NCBI RefSeq assembly: GCF_016757755.1
Contig: NZ_CP068437.1
Coordinates: 868,001 to 932,000, forward strand
Reading direction: 5' to 3'
From: Shewanella sp. KX20019
Lineage (GTDB): Bacteria > Pseudomonadota > Gammaproteobacteria > Enterobacterales > Shewanellaceae
DNA length: 64,000 nt
The notes under the pieces were generated by a model, which made no database searches, was not told where the DNA came from, and saw nothing but the letters and a program-made list of their open reading frames with translations. Below are positions 36,271 to 45,011 of the stretch, one piece after another; position 1 is the first letter of the stretch, and each line of letters starts with the position of its first letter. A program made the position numbers and the translations under genes.

Positions 36271-36717
36271 CTAATGGGCTGCGGGCACAGCTTCACTGAT
36301 TTTGGCGAGGCGAAGGTGCAATTCATCGGTTTGTGTATCACACCAGTGAACGGCAACGGAGCGATCTGTTTCATTACTGGCAGTTAAAATACGGCTGATA
36401 ATCGGCGCTGAATAGCTGGCTTGATTGAAGTAGTTTCTAATTCGCTCCACTCTTCGGCTCGCCAGCCACTTGTTGTAATGCCTGACATCTTCACTGCGTT
36501 GCACTTTATTCACTTTAAACTCTAATAGCAGGTAACCCGATTGTGACTGATAGTGAGTCACGATGTCGTCAAGCCGTGTGCTGTACTTGTTGCTGAAGTA
36601 AGAGCTGTTTTTCGCGTAGGGGATATCGGTAATATGGGTTTTATTAGCGCATTTCGCCATCACATTAGTCGTGGTTAAAATTAGAGTAATAAAGCCGATT
36701 ATGACTATAAACTTCAT
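36271..36717 (-). CDS. Secreted OmpA-like domain protein (divergent)
   Basis: Periplasmic protein of about 148 residues. AAAGGA is well spaced (9 bp) from the ATG at 36717, so the upstream ATG at 36726 is rejected. A signal peptide ends near MAKC. The region YLLLEFKVNKVQRSEDVRHYN and ASRRVERIRNYF resembles the beta-alpha core of OmpA C-terminal domains (normally a GHTD motif followed by SxxRAxxV), but the Asp/Arg that bind peptidoglycan are not clearly kept. Function is unknown. Confidence 0.62.
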   Translation of the reverse strand: MKFIVIIGFITLILTTTNVMAKCANKTHITDIPYAKNSSYFSNKYSTRLDDIVTHYQSQSGYLLLEFKVNKVQRSEDVRHYNKWLASRRVERIRNYFNQASYSAPIISRILTASNETDRSVAVHWCDTQTDELHLRLAKISEAVPAAH

Positions 36718-36877
36718 TTTTAGCATTCCTTTGTAAAATATAAGTCTTTAAAAATCAGCTTGAGCAGCATTTACACTTGATTTTTGTGCGGGGAATTTAT
36801 GCTATTGCGGCATTGATTGCAACGGTATTCTGTTGTTTAGTTGGGTCTAAATTATTACGAGCATTTTTTTAAAAGAG

Positions 36878-36938
36878 TGTCATAAAATGAACGCCCAGCA
36901 ATACTGGCTTGCTTGGGTAGTCGTCTCATTTTATGACA
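36878..36938. repeat. 61-bp element with perfect 13-bp inverted ends
   Basis: TGTCATAAAATGA (36878-36890) and TCATTTTATGACA (36926-36938) are exact reverse complements. Inside, CCCAGCAA and TTGCTTGGG pair with one bulge, so nearly the whole element folds. It sits 30 bp beyond the ohr stop. It may be a terminator or a small mobile palindrome. Confidence 0.85.
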
Positions 36939-36967
36939 ATTTATTGACTGTATTTAAGTCAGTTGAA

Positions 36968-37393
36968 TTATTTTAATGCTTGGTTGTTTACTGTTAACTG
37001 AACATCAATATTATTACGGATAGCGTTCGAGTAGGGGCAAACTTGGTGGGCGATACGAACAAGCTCCATCGCTGACTCTTGTTCGAGATCGAGTTCAATG
37101 GCTAACGCTGCTGTAAGCGCAAACCCGCCAGACTCATTAGCACCGATCCCTATGGTGGCGCTCACAGGTGCTGCAGTAATGGCAATCTTTTGCTCGCGTG
37201 CCACGTGCAATATGGCATTAGAGAAACAAGCTGCATAACCTGCGGCAAAAAGCTGTTCAGGGTTAGTGGCAGTGCCTGCTCCCCCCATCTCTTTCGGGTA
37301 GCTGAGGTTTACATTGAGTAAGCCATCTTCTGTTGTCACCACACCGTTACGTCCAGCGGTTGCGTTTGCAGTGGTTTGATAAATTGTTTTCAT
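36968..37393 (-). CDS. ohr: Organic hydroperoxide resistance protein Ohr
   Basis: Thiol peroxidase of 141 residues. Both redox cysteines are present: Cys56 in YAACFSNAI and Cys119 in QVCPYSNAIR. The N-terminal YQTTANATAGRNG and the region NPEQLFAAGYAA are characteristic. It detoxifies fatty-acid and other organic hydroperoxides, using lipoylated proteins as reductant. It is divergent from its regulator gene, with an operator palindrome over its promoter. Confidence 0.94.
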   Translation of the reverse strand: MKTIYQTTANATAGRNGVVTTEDGLLNVNLSYPKEMGGAGTATNPEQLFAAGYAACFSNAILHVAREQKIAITAAPVSATIGIGANESGGFALTAALAIELDLEQESAMELVRIAHQVCPYSNAIRNNIDVQLTVNNQALK

Positions 37394-37413
37394 GTAATTC
37401 CTTTGGTATATAT

Positions 37414-37425
37414 ATTGCGCGCAAT
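37414..37425. promoter_or_regulatory. OhrR operator at the ohr promoter
   Basis: ATTGCGCGCAAT is a perfect 12-bp palindrome, 20 bp upstream of the ohr start. It shares ATTGnGCGCAAT with a second site 59 bp away. Confidence 0.75.
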
Positions 37426-37472
37426 CTAATTGCGGGCAAGTTTATATCGATCTTTATGTTTAACGCAAGTAT

Positions 37473-37484
37473 ATTGTGCGCAAT
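37473..37484. promoter_or_regulatory. OhrR operator at the ohrR promoter
   Basis: ATTGTGCGCAAT differs from the ohr-side palindrome by one base. It lies 25 bp upstream of the ohrR start, which suggests autoregulation. Confidence 0.72.
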
Positions 37485-37508
37485 TAAGTTTTAAAGTGAG
37501 CTAGATTG

Positions 37509-37961
37509 ATGTCAAATGAGCAAATGCGCGATCCACTATGTCTTGATAACCAAGTATGTTTTTCGCTATATAGTGCGACCAACGCGATGGTGAGGGCTTA
37601 TCGACCTTTATTGGAACAGTTAGATCTAACCTACCCGCAATATTTAGCCATGATGGTCTTATGGAAAAGTGACGGAATTAGTGTCAAGGAGTTAGGCAAT
37701 GCCCTGCATCTAGATTCTGGTACGCTAACGCCGCTGCTGAAGCGCTTGCAAGCAAAAGGATTGGTAATTAGAGGGCGCAGTGAAACGGACGAAAGAGTGC
37801 GGGTGCTGCACGTCACTGCTGCAGCTAGAACGCTAAAACTGGAAGCTGAAAAGGTGCCTGAGCAGATGATGTGCCAGTTAAGAACCTCGGCGGAAAAGCT
37901 GATACAGTTAAAATCACTTTGTGATGAGGTATACACCGAGCTTACTAATACCAAAGGGTAG
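37509..37961 (+). CDS. ohrR: MarR-family peroxide sensor OhrR
   Basis: Repressor of 150 residues. The winged helix-turn-helix spans about 45-110 (GISVKELGNALHLDSGTLTPLLKRLQAKGLV and SETDERVRVLHVT). The reactive cysteine is Cys17 in LDNQVCFSLYSA, which aligns with the sensing Cys of Bacillus OhrR. Another Cys11 is near it. Oxidation by organic hydroperoxides should release it from the two palindromes in the shared promoter region. ATG at 37509 was preferred to the TTG just before it. Confidence 0.92.
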   Translation: MSNEQMRDPLCLDNQVCFSLYSATNAMVRAYRPLLEQLDLTYPQYLAMMVLWKSDGISVKELGNALHLDSGTLTPLLKRLQAKGLVIRGRSETDERVRVLHVTAAARTLKLEAEKVPEQMMCQLRTSAEKLIQLKSLCDEVYTELTNTKG

Positions 37962-38040
37962 TGGGGTTATCGTGATTAATGCAAACGGTAATGATGTTAA
38001 TGGTTGTTACTGAAAGCAATTCAGATAATACTCAATGATA

Positions 38041-38155
38041 GACGAATAGACGAATAGACGAATAGACGAATAGACGAATAGACGAATAGACGAATAGACG
38101 AATAGACGAATAGACGAATAGACGAATAGACGAATAGACGAATAGACGAATAGAC
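38041..38155. repeat. 8-bp tandem repeat, 14 copies
   Basis: The unit GACGAATA is repeated fourteen times without a mismatch (38041-38152), followed by a partial copy. The tract ends 13 bp before the ATG of the G3P-dehydrogenase-like gene, and the ribosome binding site GGAGG lies just after it. On the plus strand every frame meets a stop within three units, so the tract is not translated. A weak promoter (TTGTTA at 38004, TAATACT at 38026) lies upstream, which would place the tract in the 5' leader. Confidence 0.95.
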
Positions 38156-38168
38156 ATATGGAGGTGAA

Positions 38169-39344
38169 ATGTCAGCAGTTGATCTAGTGATTGTTGGTGG
38201 TGGCATTAATGGTGCTGGTATTGCCCAGTGTGCGGCTGCAGCGGGCTACAGTGTTATGCTATTGGAAAAGGGCGTGATTGCTGGCCAAACCTCTGCTAAC
38301 TCCAGTAAACTGATCCATGGTGGCTTACGTTATCTTGAGACTGGCCAATTGGCGCTAGTGCGGCAGTCCCTTGCTGAGCGCCGAGCATTGTTAAGGCTCG
38401 CGCCCTCTTTAGTCAATCCCATCCCGTTTTACATTCCCGTTTATGAAGATAGCCGCAGAAACTCTATCGCAATAAGGGCCGGGCTAAGCTTGTATTCGAT
38501 GTTAAGTAATTTTGACTCTTTAGGCCAGTTTAAATCCATTCCAGCTATCCATTGGGCGAAGATAAAGGGGCTTAAACTTGGCGGCCTTAAAGCACTTTAT
38601 CAATACTGGGATGCGCAAACCGACGATAAACTGCTCACTGAAGCAGTGGTGAGAAATGGCCGTAGCTTGGGCGCAACTATTCTCGAACATGCTAAATGCA
38701 CCCAAATAGAACACCTGAAAAGTCACTGTGTTGTGCGTTATGAAAGCCAAGGGCTACAGCATGAAGTTGAAGCGCTTGCGGTAGTAAATGCAGCTGGCCC
38801 GTGGGTTAATGATGTACTCGATTGTGTCACGCCAGCCGTGTCGCCCGTACCTATTGAGTGGGTTCAAGGGAGTCATCTGTTACTGGATATTGCGGCAAAC
38901 GATGGTATTTTGTATCTTGAATCTTGTTTCGATAAACGGGTGATATTTGTAATGCCTTGGAATGGCAAAACATTGATTGGTACCACCGAAGTGGTGCTTG
39001 ATGAGATTGACGGTCGTCCGACTCCAACAGCATCTGAAGTGGATTATCTGCTGGGCATTTATAGTCACTATTTTCCATCAATGGGTGATAGTGACAGTTT
39101 GAAATCTCGCATTATCGATACCTTTTGTGGCGTACGGGTATTGCCTAAACAACAAGGTAATGCGTTCGATAGACCACGAGACACTTTGCAACAAACCAGT
39201 CTATCCCATCCGCATCTACTTACTCTCTATGGTGGCAAACTAACGACTTACCGAACAACAGCAGTAGAAGTGCTTAACTGGGTTGAATCGCATATCGGCA
39301 GTCGTAATGCGCTGGCAGATTTCAACCATTTACAGCTAGACTAG
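38169..39344 (+). CDS. FAD-dependent glycerol-3-phosphate dehydrogenase-like protein
   Basis: Flavoprotein of 391 residues of the DAO/GlpD family. The FAD motif VIVGGGINGAGIAQ is at 7-20, and SSKLIHGGLRYLE (about 44-56) is the typical GlpD/GlpA sequence. AAGPWVND and GVRVLP also match. It ends near residue 391, so the C-terminal helical domain of GlpD (about 500 residues) is missing and the substrate may differ. GGAGG lies 4 bp before the ATG. Fourteen 8-bp repeats precede it, so its expression may vary with repeat number. Confidence 0.85.
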   Translation: MSAVDLVIVGGGINGAGIAQCAAAAGYSVMLLEKGVIAGQTSANSSKLIHGGLRYLETGQLALVRQSLAERRALLRLAPSLVNPIPFYIPVYEDSRRNSIAIRAGLSLYSMLSNFDSLGQFKSIPAIHWAKIKGLKLGGLKALYQYWDAQTDDKLLTEAVVRNGRSLGATILEHAKCTQIEHLKSHCVVRYESQGLQHEVEALAVVNAAGPWVNDVLDCVTPAVSPVPIEWVQGSHLLLDIAANDGILYLESCFDKRVIFVMPWNGKTLIGTTEVVLDEIDGRPTPTASEVDYLLGIYSHYFPSMGDSDSLKSRIIDTFCGVRVLPKQQGNAFDRPRDTLQQTSLSHPHLLTLYGGKLTTYRTTAVEVLNWVESHIGSRNALADFNHLQLD

Positions 39345-39433
39345 ATTTGAACTGATAATTAGCGCTTCATTAAACTGTCATCTTTGTGTCATATTCTGTG
39401 GCTGATTTATCATTGGCATTTAGGAAGTTGACC

Positions 39434-40615
39434 ATGCTGCAAATCTTTATTCGATTTTTTTCTCTTGGTTTAGTGTCGTTTGGCGGTCCTGCTGCTCATA
39501 TCGGTTATTTCAGACAGACATTTGTGCAGGAGTTGCAATGGCTTGATGATAAACATTACGCCAGTCTTGTTGCGCTGAGTCAGTTTATGCCAGGTCCAGG
39601 TTCGAGTCAGGTCGGCTTCGCTATTGGTTATCATCGTGGTGGTTTATTAGGGGGGATCGCCGCCTTTTTAGGCTTCACGCTGCCGTCGTTTATCCTACTT
39701 TTCTTGCTAGCCGTCACCAGTAGTCAATGGCTGGACTATTCCATCACCCAGGGCGTGATCCACGGCCTTAAGTTGTTAGCCGTTGTGGTTGTCGCTGATG
39801 CCATCTTGATTATGTTTAAGCAATTTTGCCAACGAAAACAAGCCAAGTTACTGATGGTATTTAGCTGTGTGGTTATTTTACTGCAGCCTGCAATGATTAT
39901 TCAATTTGCGTTACTCGTCATCGCTGCCATTATTGGCCGCTATTACCTAGCGGCAACCGATAGCACTGATACTCATCCGTCAGCCCAAGAGCCGGTGCAA
40001 CTGAACTTTTTTTGGTTGAGTATTTTTGCCGGTTTGCTCATCGCTTCTTTAGTGGCGATAGGCTTGTCTAAACAAGCGGGGATCAATAATCTAACCGAGT
40101 TATTCAGCCAGTTCTACCAAGTGGGTAGCATGGTGTTTGGTGGCGGGCATGTGGTATTGCCGTTGCTGCAATCGAGTATTGGTGATGCCATTAATAACGA
40201 TCAGTTTTTAACGGGTTACGCATTGGCACAGGCTGTACCTGGGCCTATGTTTGCCTTAGCGGCATTTTTAGGTGCCGAAATTTGGGTGTCACAACCGTTA
40301 GTCGGCGCATTAGTGGCGACAGTAGCAATCTTTCTACCTGGCTTTTTACTGATGCTAGTGGCGCTTAAAAGCTGGCATGGGATTAGTAGTCGACCTAAGG
40401 TCACGGGCGCAATAGCGGGCGTTAATGCCTGTGTGGTCGGGTTTTTGTTGGCAGCGCTCTATAACCCAATATTCAGCAGTGCAGTGCTGACACCGCTTGA
40501 TATGGCGTTAGTGGTATTAGGCTTTGGTCTGTTTAAAGTATTTAAACCGAATGTGTTTATTTTAGTGGCTGGTTTTGCTATCTCTGGCGCGGTGATTTCA
40601 GCTGTTATAGCTTAA
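39434..40615 (+). CDS. chrA: Chromate transporter ChrA
   Basis: Membrane protein of about 393 residues with ten to twelve hydrophobic segments in two homologous halves, as in the long-chain CHR family. The signatures are FFSLGLVSFGGPAAHIGYF and SQFMPGPGSSQVGFAIG in the first half, and GSMVFGGGHVVLPLL and LAQAVPGPMFALAAFLG in the second. AGGA lies 8 bp before the ATG at 39434; the GTG at 39386 is less likely. ChrA exports chromate by an H+-linked mechanism. It follows the G3P-dehydrogenase-like gene by about 90 bp. Confidence 0.9.
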   Translation: MLQIFIRFFSLGLVSFGGPAAHIGYFRQTFVQELQWLDDKHYASLVALSQFMPGPGSSQVGFAIGYHRGGLLGGIAAFLGFTLPSFILLFLLAVTSSQWLDYSITQGVIHGLKLLAVVVVADAILIMFKQFCQRKQAKLLMVFSCVVILLQPAMIIQFALLVIAAIIGRYYLAATDSTDTHPSAQEPVQLNFFWLSIFAGLLIASLVAIGLSKQAGINNLTELFSQFYQVGSMVFGGGHVVLPLLQSSIGDAINNDQFLTGYALAQAVPGPMFALAAFLGAEIWVSQPLVGALVATVAIFLPGFLLMLVALKSWHGISSRPKVTGAIAGVNACVVGFLLAALYNPIFSSAVLTPLDMALVVLGFGLFKVFKPNVFILVAGFAISGAVISAVIA

Positions 40616-40631
40616 TGCCGTAGGCGTTAAC

Positions 40632-40662
40632 AAAAAGCCGCAGAGTTTATCTGCGGCTTTTT
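40632..40662. terminator. Bidirectional terminator
   Basis: AAAAAGCCGCAGA-GTTTA-TCTGCGGCTTTTT is a 13-bp stem between the convergent chrA and formate dehydrogenase genes. Confidence 0.9.
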
Positions 40663-40736
40663 AGTCTCTGTAAATGACTAATTTTAGAAGTTAAAGCGAC
40701 CTCAGTCTTTACTTTTGAACTGCAATTGTTAAAGCA

Positions 40737-43700
40737 TTAGGCTGACTCAGTAACGGCTACCTTTTCAACCTTTACCGCACACACCTTAAATTCAGGGATT
40801 TTGGCAACAGGGTCTAAGGCATTGTTAGTCAGCTTATTTGCAGCGGCCTCCGCAAAGTGAAACGGCAAGAAGATGACCCCAGCTTGTGCACGTTTTGTCA
40901 CAAAGGCATCAATCTCAATTTCACCACGTCGAGTCGAAAGTTTAAGCTTATCGCCATTGTTGATCTGCAGTTCTTCAGCGTCAAATACCGAGATCATCAC
41001 CCGTGGTGTGGCAAGCTCATTAAGCCCTGCTGTTTTACGGGTGAGTGTTCCGGTATGGAACTGCTCCAGCAGGCGCCCAGTAGACAGCATTAACGGGTAG
41101 TCATCGCAGGGCATTTCAGCGGGCAGTCGATATTGCACTGGGCGCATCTTGCCTCTGCCATGGGTAAACTGCTGACTATGCAATATTGGTGTTCCAGGGT
41201 GGCCTTCTGCCGGGCAGGGCCACTGCAGCCCTTGACGGCCATTGGCGGTTTCACTGTCGATTACATTCCAAGTAATACCACGATACTGCGGCGTTACTTC
41301 GGTGATCTCATGCCAGATCTGTCGCTCAGTTTGATAGTGCCAATCGTCGCCCATCTGCTGGGCAATAAGCTGGATTATCTGCCAATCGTTCTTGGCTTGA
41401 CCCGGTGGCGTTACCGCGGGCAGTAACTGCTGAACTCGGCGCTCGGTATTGGTAAAGTGGCCCTGTTTTTCAGCAAATGCCGCAGCAGGTAATACCACAT
41501 CGGCAAGCTCGGCCGTTTCGGTCAAGAAGATATCTTGTACCACCATAAACTCGGCGGCCTTTAAGCCTGCAAGCACATGCTTTTGGTCAGGATCACTTAA
41601 TACTGGGTTTTCACCCATGACATATAACGCTTTGAGTGAGCCATGAGCCAGAGCGTGCATCATCTCGGTGGCCGATACTCCTCTTTCAGATGGCAAGTCA
41701 TCTTTGCCCCAAGCTTTTCTAAAGCGCTGCTGGATTAACGGGTCATCCAGCTTTTGGTAGCCAGTAAAGTAGTTTGGCAGTGCGCCCATGTCGCATGCCC
41801 CTTGAACATTACTTTGGCCACGCAGCGGGTTGATGCCAGCACCTTTGATACCGATATTGCCGCACAGTAACTGTAAGTTAGAGATCGCAGTAACATTGTC
41901 ATGGCCAGAGGTGTGCTGCGTGATCCCCATAGCGTAATAGATGGCAGTTTTTTTAGCTGTGCCAATCAGGCGAGCAAGCTCAACGATATCGTCTGCGCTT
42001 ACTCCAGTGATAATGGCAGTATTTTCGGGGCTATAGTCGTCGCTCATCACTTCATCGAACAGTTGGCTAAAGCCTTCTACCCGTCGTTGAATATAATCCA
42101 AATCATGCCAATCATTCTTGATGATCTGCTGCATGATTGCATTTAGCAGCATCACATCGGTGCCGGGCCTTTGCGCCACATAAAGCTGCGCTTTATCGGC
42201 GATAGAGACTTTTTTCGGATCGGCAACAATTAGGCGAGCTGCATGATCTTTTATCGCTAACTTTATATGTGAAGCGATAATGGGGTGAGCACTTTCAGTG
42301 TCAGATCCAATGATAAAGATCAGATCGGAATGTTTAATACTGGGGATATCATTAGTCATTGCGCCGCTGCCAAGGCTTTCGCGCAGTGCTGTAACGGTTG
42401 ATGCATGACAAAGGCGAGCGCAGTGATCGACATTATTGTTACCGATAACGCTGCGGAACAGTTTTTGGAATAGGTAGTTATCTTCGTTAGTGGCTTTAGC
42501 CGATGACAGGCCCGCGATAGACTTGGCGCCATGCTCTGCTTTTATCGTGCTAAATTGCTTGCCAATTAGGCTAATGGCCTCCTGCCAGCTGGCAGGGGTT
42601 AACACACCATTCTTACGAATAAGCGGTGTGGTTAGGCGCTTGTCACTGCTAACAAAGTCAAAACCAAAACGGCCCTTAACACAGAGCATTCCTGCGTTGA
42701 CAGGCGAATTTATATCACCGCTAATGTGGCGAATTTGATTCTTTTGTTTATCGACATGCATCTCAACGCGGCAACCAATACCACAATAAGTACAAATGGT
42801 TGAGACTGTTTCCAATGGTGCTTTCTGTTCTGTAGTCAATCCTTGCGTCTTATCGCGTGAGTCGACTAGTGCACCGGTTGGACAAACTTGCACACAGTTA
42901 CCACATTGGACGCAATCGCTGTCATTCATGCTGGCGCTAAAGCCCACTCTTGGAGCATTACGCTGAGCGGCTTTATTTGAAGATGGCAGCACTTGATAAT
43001 GATCTTTTTCAAAGCTGATCGCGTTGTGGCCGCTGGCACCTTGGCAGGTTTCGACACAGCTGCCACAGCTAATGCAGCGGTTGGCATCAAACGTGATAAA
43101 AGGCGCACTGGTGTCGACGTTAAAATGTTGCGCTTTGCTGGTATCGAGTTCTGCAGCCTTGACCTTGTACTCGGTGGCGTAATCTCTCAGCTTACAGTCA
43201 GTGTTGGCCTGACAGGCACATTCTAGGCAGCGGGCAGCCTCTTTCATGGCTTCATCTGGAGCAAAGCCCAGTTCCACTTCGCTGAAGTTAAGCGCGCGTT
43301 GCAGTTTTGCCAGTTCAGGCATTTTACTGCGTAGTTGTCGCTGGGTATCAGGGTAGAGCGCATTGCCGCCAAGCGTTGTCAGTTGGTTGGTTTTTTCTGC
43401 CTTAGTTGCATTGAATGGCTGCTTTTCAAGCTCGCAGGTCAATCCTTGTGTTAGCAGCTTTTCAATGGCGTCGGCGGCTTTTCTGCCATCGGCCACGGCG
43501 GCAACCGCAGTTGCTGGACCGGTTCGAGAATCACCGATGACAAATAGCTTATCAAGCCCAGCTGAATGCCCGGCAGACATTGTATGTTCACAACCTTCAA
43601 AGGTATTCCAGCGAGTCAGTGCGACAGCACCTGTCGCTAGTTGACTGTCAGGGTGATCTAAAAATTCCATATCAGGTGTTTGTGATACAGCCGGGATCAC

Positions 43701-45011
43701 AGTATCAAAGGCTTCGATAAAGGTTTCGCCGGTCGGCTTTGGCGAACGACGCCCTGAGGCATCTGCATCACCGAGTGCCATTACCTCGAAGGTAACCTGG
43801 TTGATGCGGCCAGTTTCATCACTGTGGTTTTCAATCGGGTTAGTGAGGAAATGGAACTTAATTCCTTCCTGTTCAGCTTCATGGATCTCGTACGGTTCAG
43901 CAGGCATTTCAGCGCGAGTACGACGATAGATTAAGGTGACATCAGCGCCATCTCGCTTTGCGGTGCGAGCGCAATCGATGGCTGTGTTACCGCCGCCAAT
44001 GACGGCGACTTTGTTGCCTGTTCGGTAAGTCTGTGCAGTGCAGTAATCTTTAAGGTAGTCAACGCCCAGGTAACAGCCATCGAGTGTGATACCTGGGTAG
44101 TTCATCGGCACCGCTTTTTGCGCACCAATGGCGAGGCAGACGGCATCGAAACCGGATAATAGCCCGTTTAAATGGATATCTCTGCCAAGGCGAACATTAG
44201 TCTGAATATCCAGCCCATTTTTGCATAACAGATCAATCTCTTTATCGAGAATAGCCTTAGGTAAGCGATATTCAGGAATACCGTATCTTAGCCAGCCACC
44301 TGCTTGCGGCATGGACTCAAATATCGTGACATCATGGCCATTATTAGACAGATAATAGCCTGCCGATATTCCCGCGGGGCCGCTACCAATGATGGCGACT
44401 TTTTTGTGAGTCGCTGGCAATTTAGGCGGCACATAAGGGGTATCACCTTCAAGATCGAGATCGGCTGCGTGGCGTTTTAGTTGTCGAATAGCAACCGGTT
44501 CATCTACTAGGCCGCGTCGACATTCTGTTTCGCAAAATGCCGGGCAGACACGCCCAATGGATAAAGGTAGAGGTAGCGTTTGCTTAATCACCTTGACCGC
44601 TTCGCTATGGTCACCTTGCGCTATGTGATACAGGTAAGACTGTACATCGACGCCAGCGGGGCAGGCGGTTTGGCACGGAGCTTCACAATCGGCAAAGTGA
44701 TCCGACAAAATAGTGTGTAAGGCGGCTTTACGTTGTTTACTCAGTGCGGCTGATTGAGTGATCACTTCAATATTTTGCGAGTCAATATCAGCCACTTTGG
44801 TTTCACAGGCGCGAACCGAACGGAGTTCTCCATCGGTACTTTTAAGCTCAACATGGCAGAGGTTACAGTGCTGCTTAGTGTCGATCACCAACGAGCTTGC
44901 AGGGCTTTTGCACAAATTGGGGATCGCGATATCAGCATTTAACGCTGCATCGAGTAGGGTCTCTTGTTGATTGGCAATGAGGGTTTTGCCATCAATACGT
45001 ATTTGTTTCAT
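40737..45011 (-). CDS. Formate dehydrogenase-like molybdopterin oxidoreductase fused to a GltD-like NAD(P)H module
   Basis: A 1424-residue fusion. Domains in order: a NuoG-type 2Fe-2S domain (Cys34, 49, 52, 69); a glutamate-synthase-beta-like cysteine domain (Cys110, 113, 117, then 156, 160, 164); an FAD/NAD(P) module with GSGPAG at 209 and a second GGGNTAID at 340; two 4Fe-4S clusters (Cys646-656 and 700-710); the molybdopterin 4Fe-4S motif CTYCGIGC at 740-747 with Cys777; and the molybdopterin catalytic and C-terminal guanine-dinucleotide domains. Cys868 in CARLCHAS is the likely Mo ligand, a cysteine and not selenocysteine. It is probably a soluble NAD(P)-linked formate dehydrogenase. No other fdh genes are adjacent. 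Confidence 0.88.
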   Translation of the reverse strand: MKQIRIDGKTLIANQQETLLDAALNADIAIPNLCKSPASSLVIDTKQHCNLCHVELKSTDGELRSVRACETKVADIDSQNIEVITQSAALSKQRKAALHTILSDHFADCEAPCQTACPAGVDVQSYLYHIAQGDHSEAVKVIKQTLPLPLSIGRVCPAFCETECRRGLVDEPVAIRQLKRHAADLDLEGDTPYVPPKLPATHKKVAIIGSGPAGISAGYYLSNNGHDVTIFESMPQAGGWLRYGIPEYRLPKAILDKEIDLLCKNGLDIQTNVRLGRDIHLNGLLSGFDAVCLAIGAQKAVPMNYPGITLDGCYLGVDYLKDYCTAQTYRTGNKVAVIGGGNTAIDCARTAKRDGADVTLIYRRTRAEMPAEPYEIHEAEQEGIKFHFLTNPIENHSDETGRINQVTFEVMALGDADASGRRSPKPTGETFIEAFDTVIPAVSQTPDMEFLDHPDSQLATGAVALTRWNTFEGCEHTMSAGHSAGLDKLFVIGDSRTGPATAVAAVADGRKAADAIEKLLTQGLTCELEKQPFNATKAEKTNQLTTLGGNALYPDTQRQLRSKMPELAKLQRALNFSEVELGFAPDEAMKEAARCLECACQANTDCKLRDYATEYKVKAAELDTSKAQHFNVDTSAPFITFDANRCISCGSCVETCQGASGHNAISFEKDHYQVLPSSNKAAQRNAPRVGFSASMNDSDCVQCGNCVQVCPTGALVDSRDKTQGLTTEQKAPLETVSTICTYCGIGCRVEMHVDKQKNQIRHISGDINSPVNAGMLCVKGRFGFDFVSSDKRLTTPLIRKNGVLTPASWQEAISLIGKQFSTIKAEHGAKSIAGLSSAKATNEDNYLFQKLFRSVIGNNNVDHCARLCHASTVTALRESLGSGAMTNDIPSIKHSDLIFIIGSDTESAHPIIASHIKLAIKDHAARLIVADPKKVSIADKAQLYVAQRPGTDVMLLNAIMQQIIKNDWHDLDYIQRRVEGFSQLFDEVMSDDYSPENTAIITGVSADDIVELARLIGTAKKTAIYYAMGITQHTSGHDNVTAISNLQLLCGNIGIKGAGINPLRGQSNVQGACDMGALPNYFTGYQKLDDPLIQQRFRKAWGKDDLPSERGVSATEMMHALAHGSLKALYVMGENPVLSDPDQKHVLAGLKAAEFMVVQDIFLTETAELADVVLPAAAFAEKQGHFTNTERRVQQLLPAVTPPGQAKNDWQIIQLIAQQMGDDWHYQTERQIWHEITEVTPQYRGITWNVIDSETANGRQGLQWPCPAEGHPGTPILHSQQFTHGRGKMRPVQYRLPAEMPCDDYPLMLSTGRLLEQFHTGTLTRKTAGLNELATPRVMISVFDAEELQINNGDKLKLSTRRGEIEIDAFVTKRAQAGVIFLPFHFAEAAANKLTNNALDPVAKIPEFKVCAVKVEKVAVTESA

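Noticed and set aside
38021..38206. Minus-strand open frame across the 8-bp repeat (YSSIRLFV repeated)
   Set aside because: It is only the translation of the tandem repeat on the strand without stops, and it overlaps the start of a well-supported gene.
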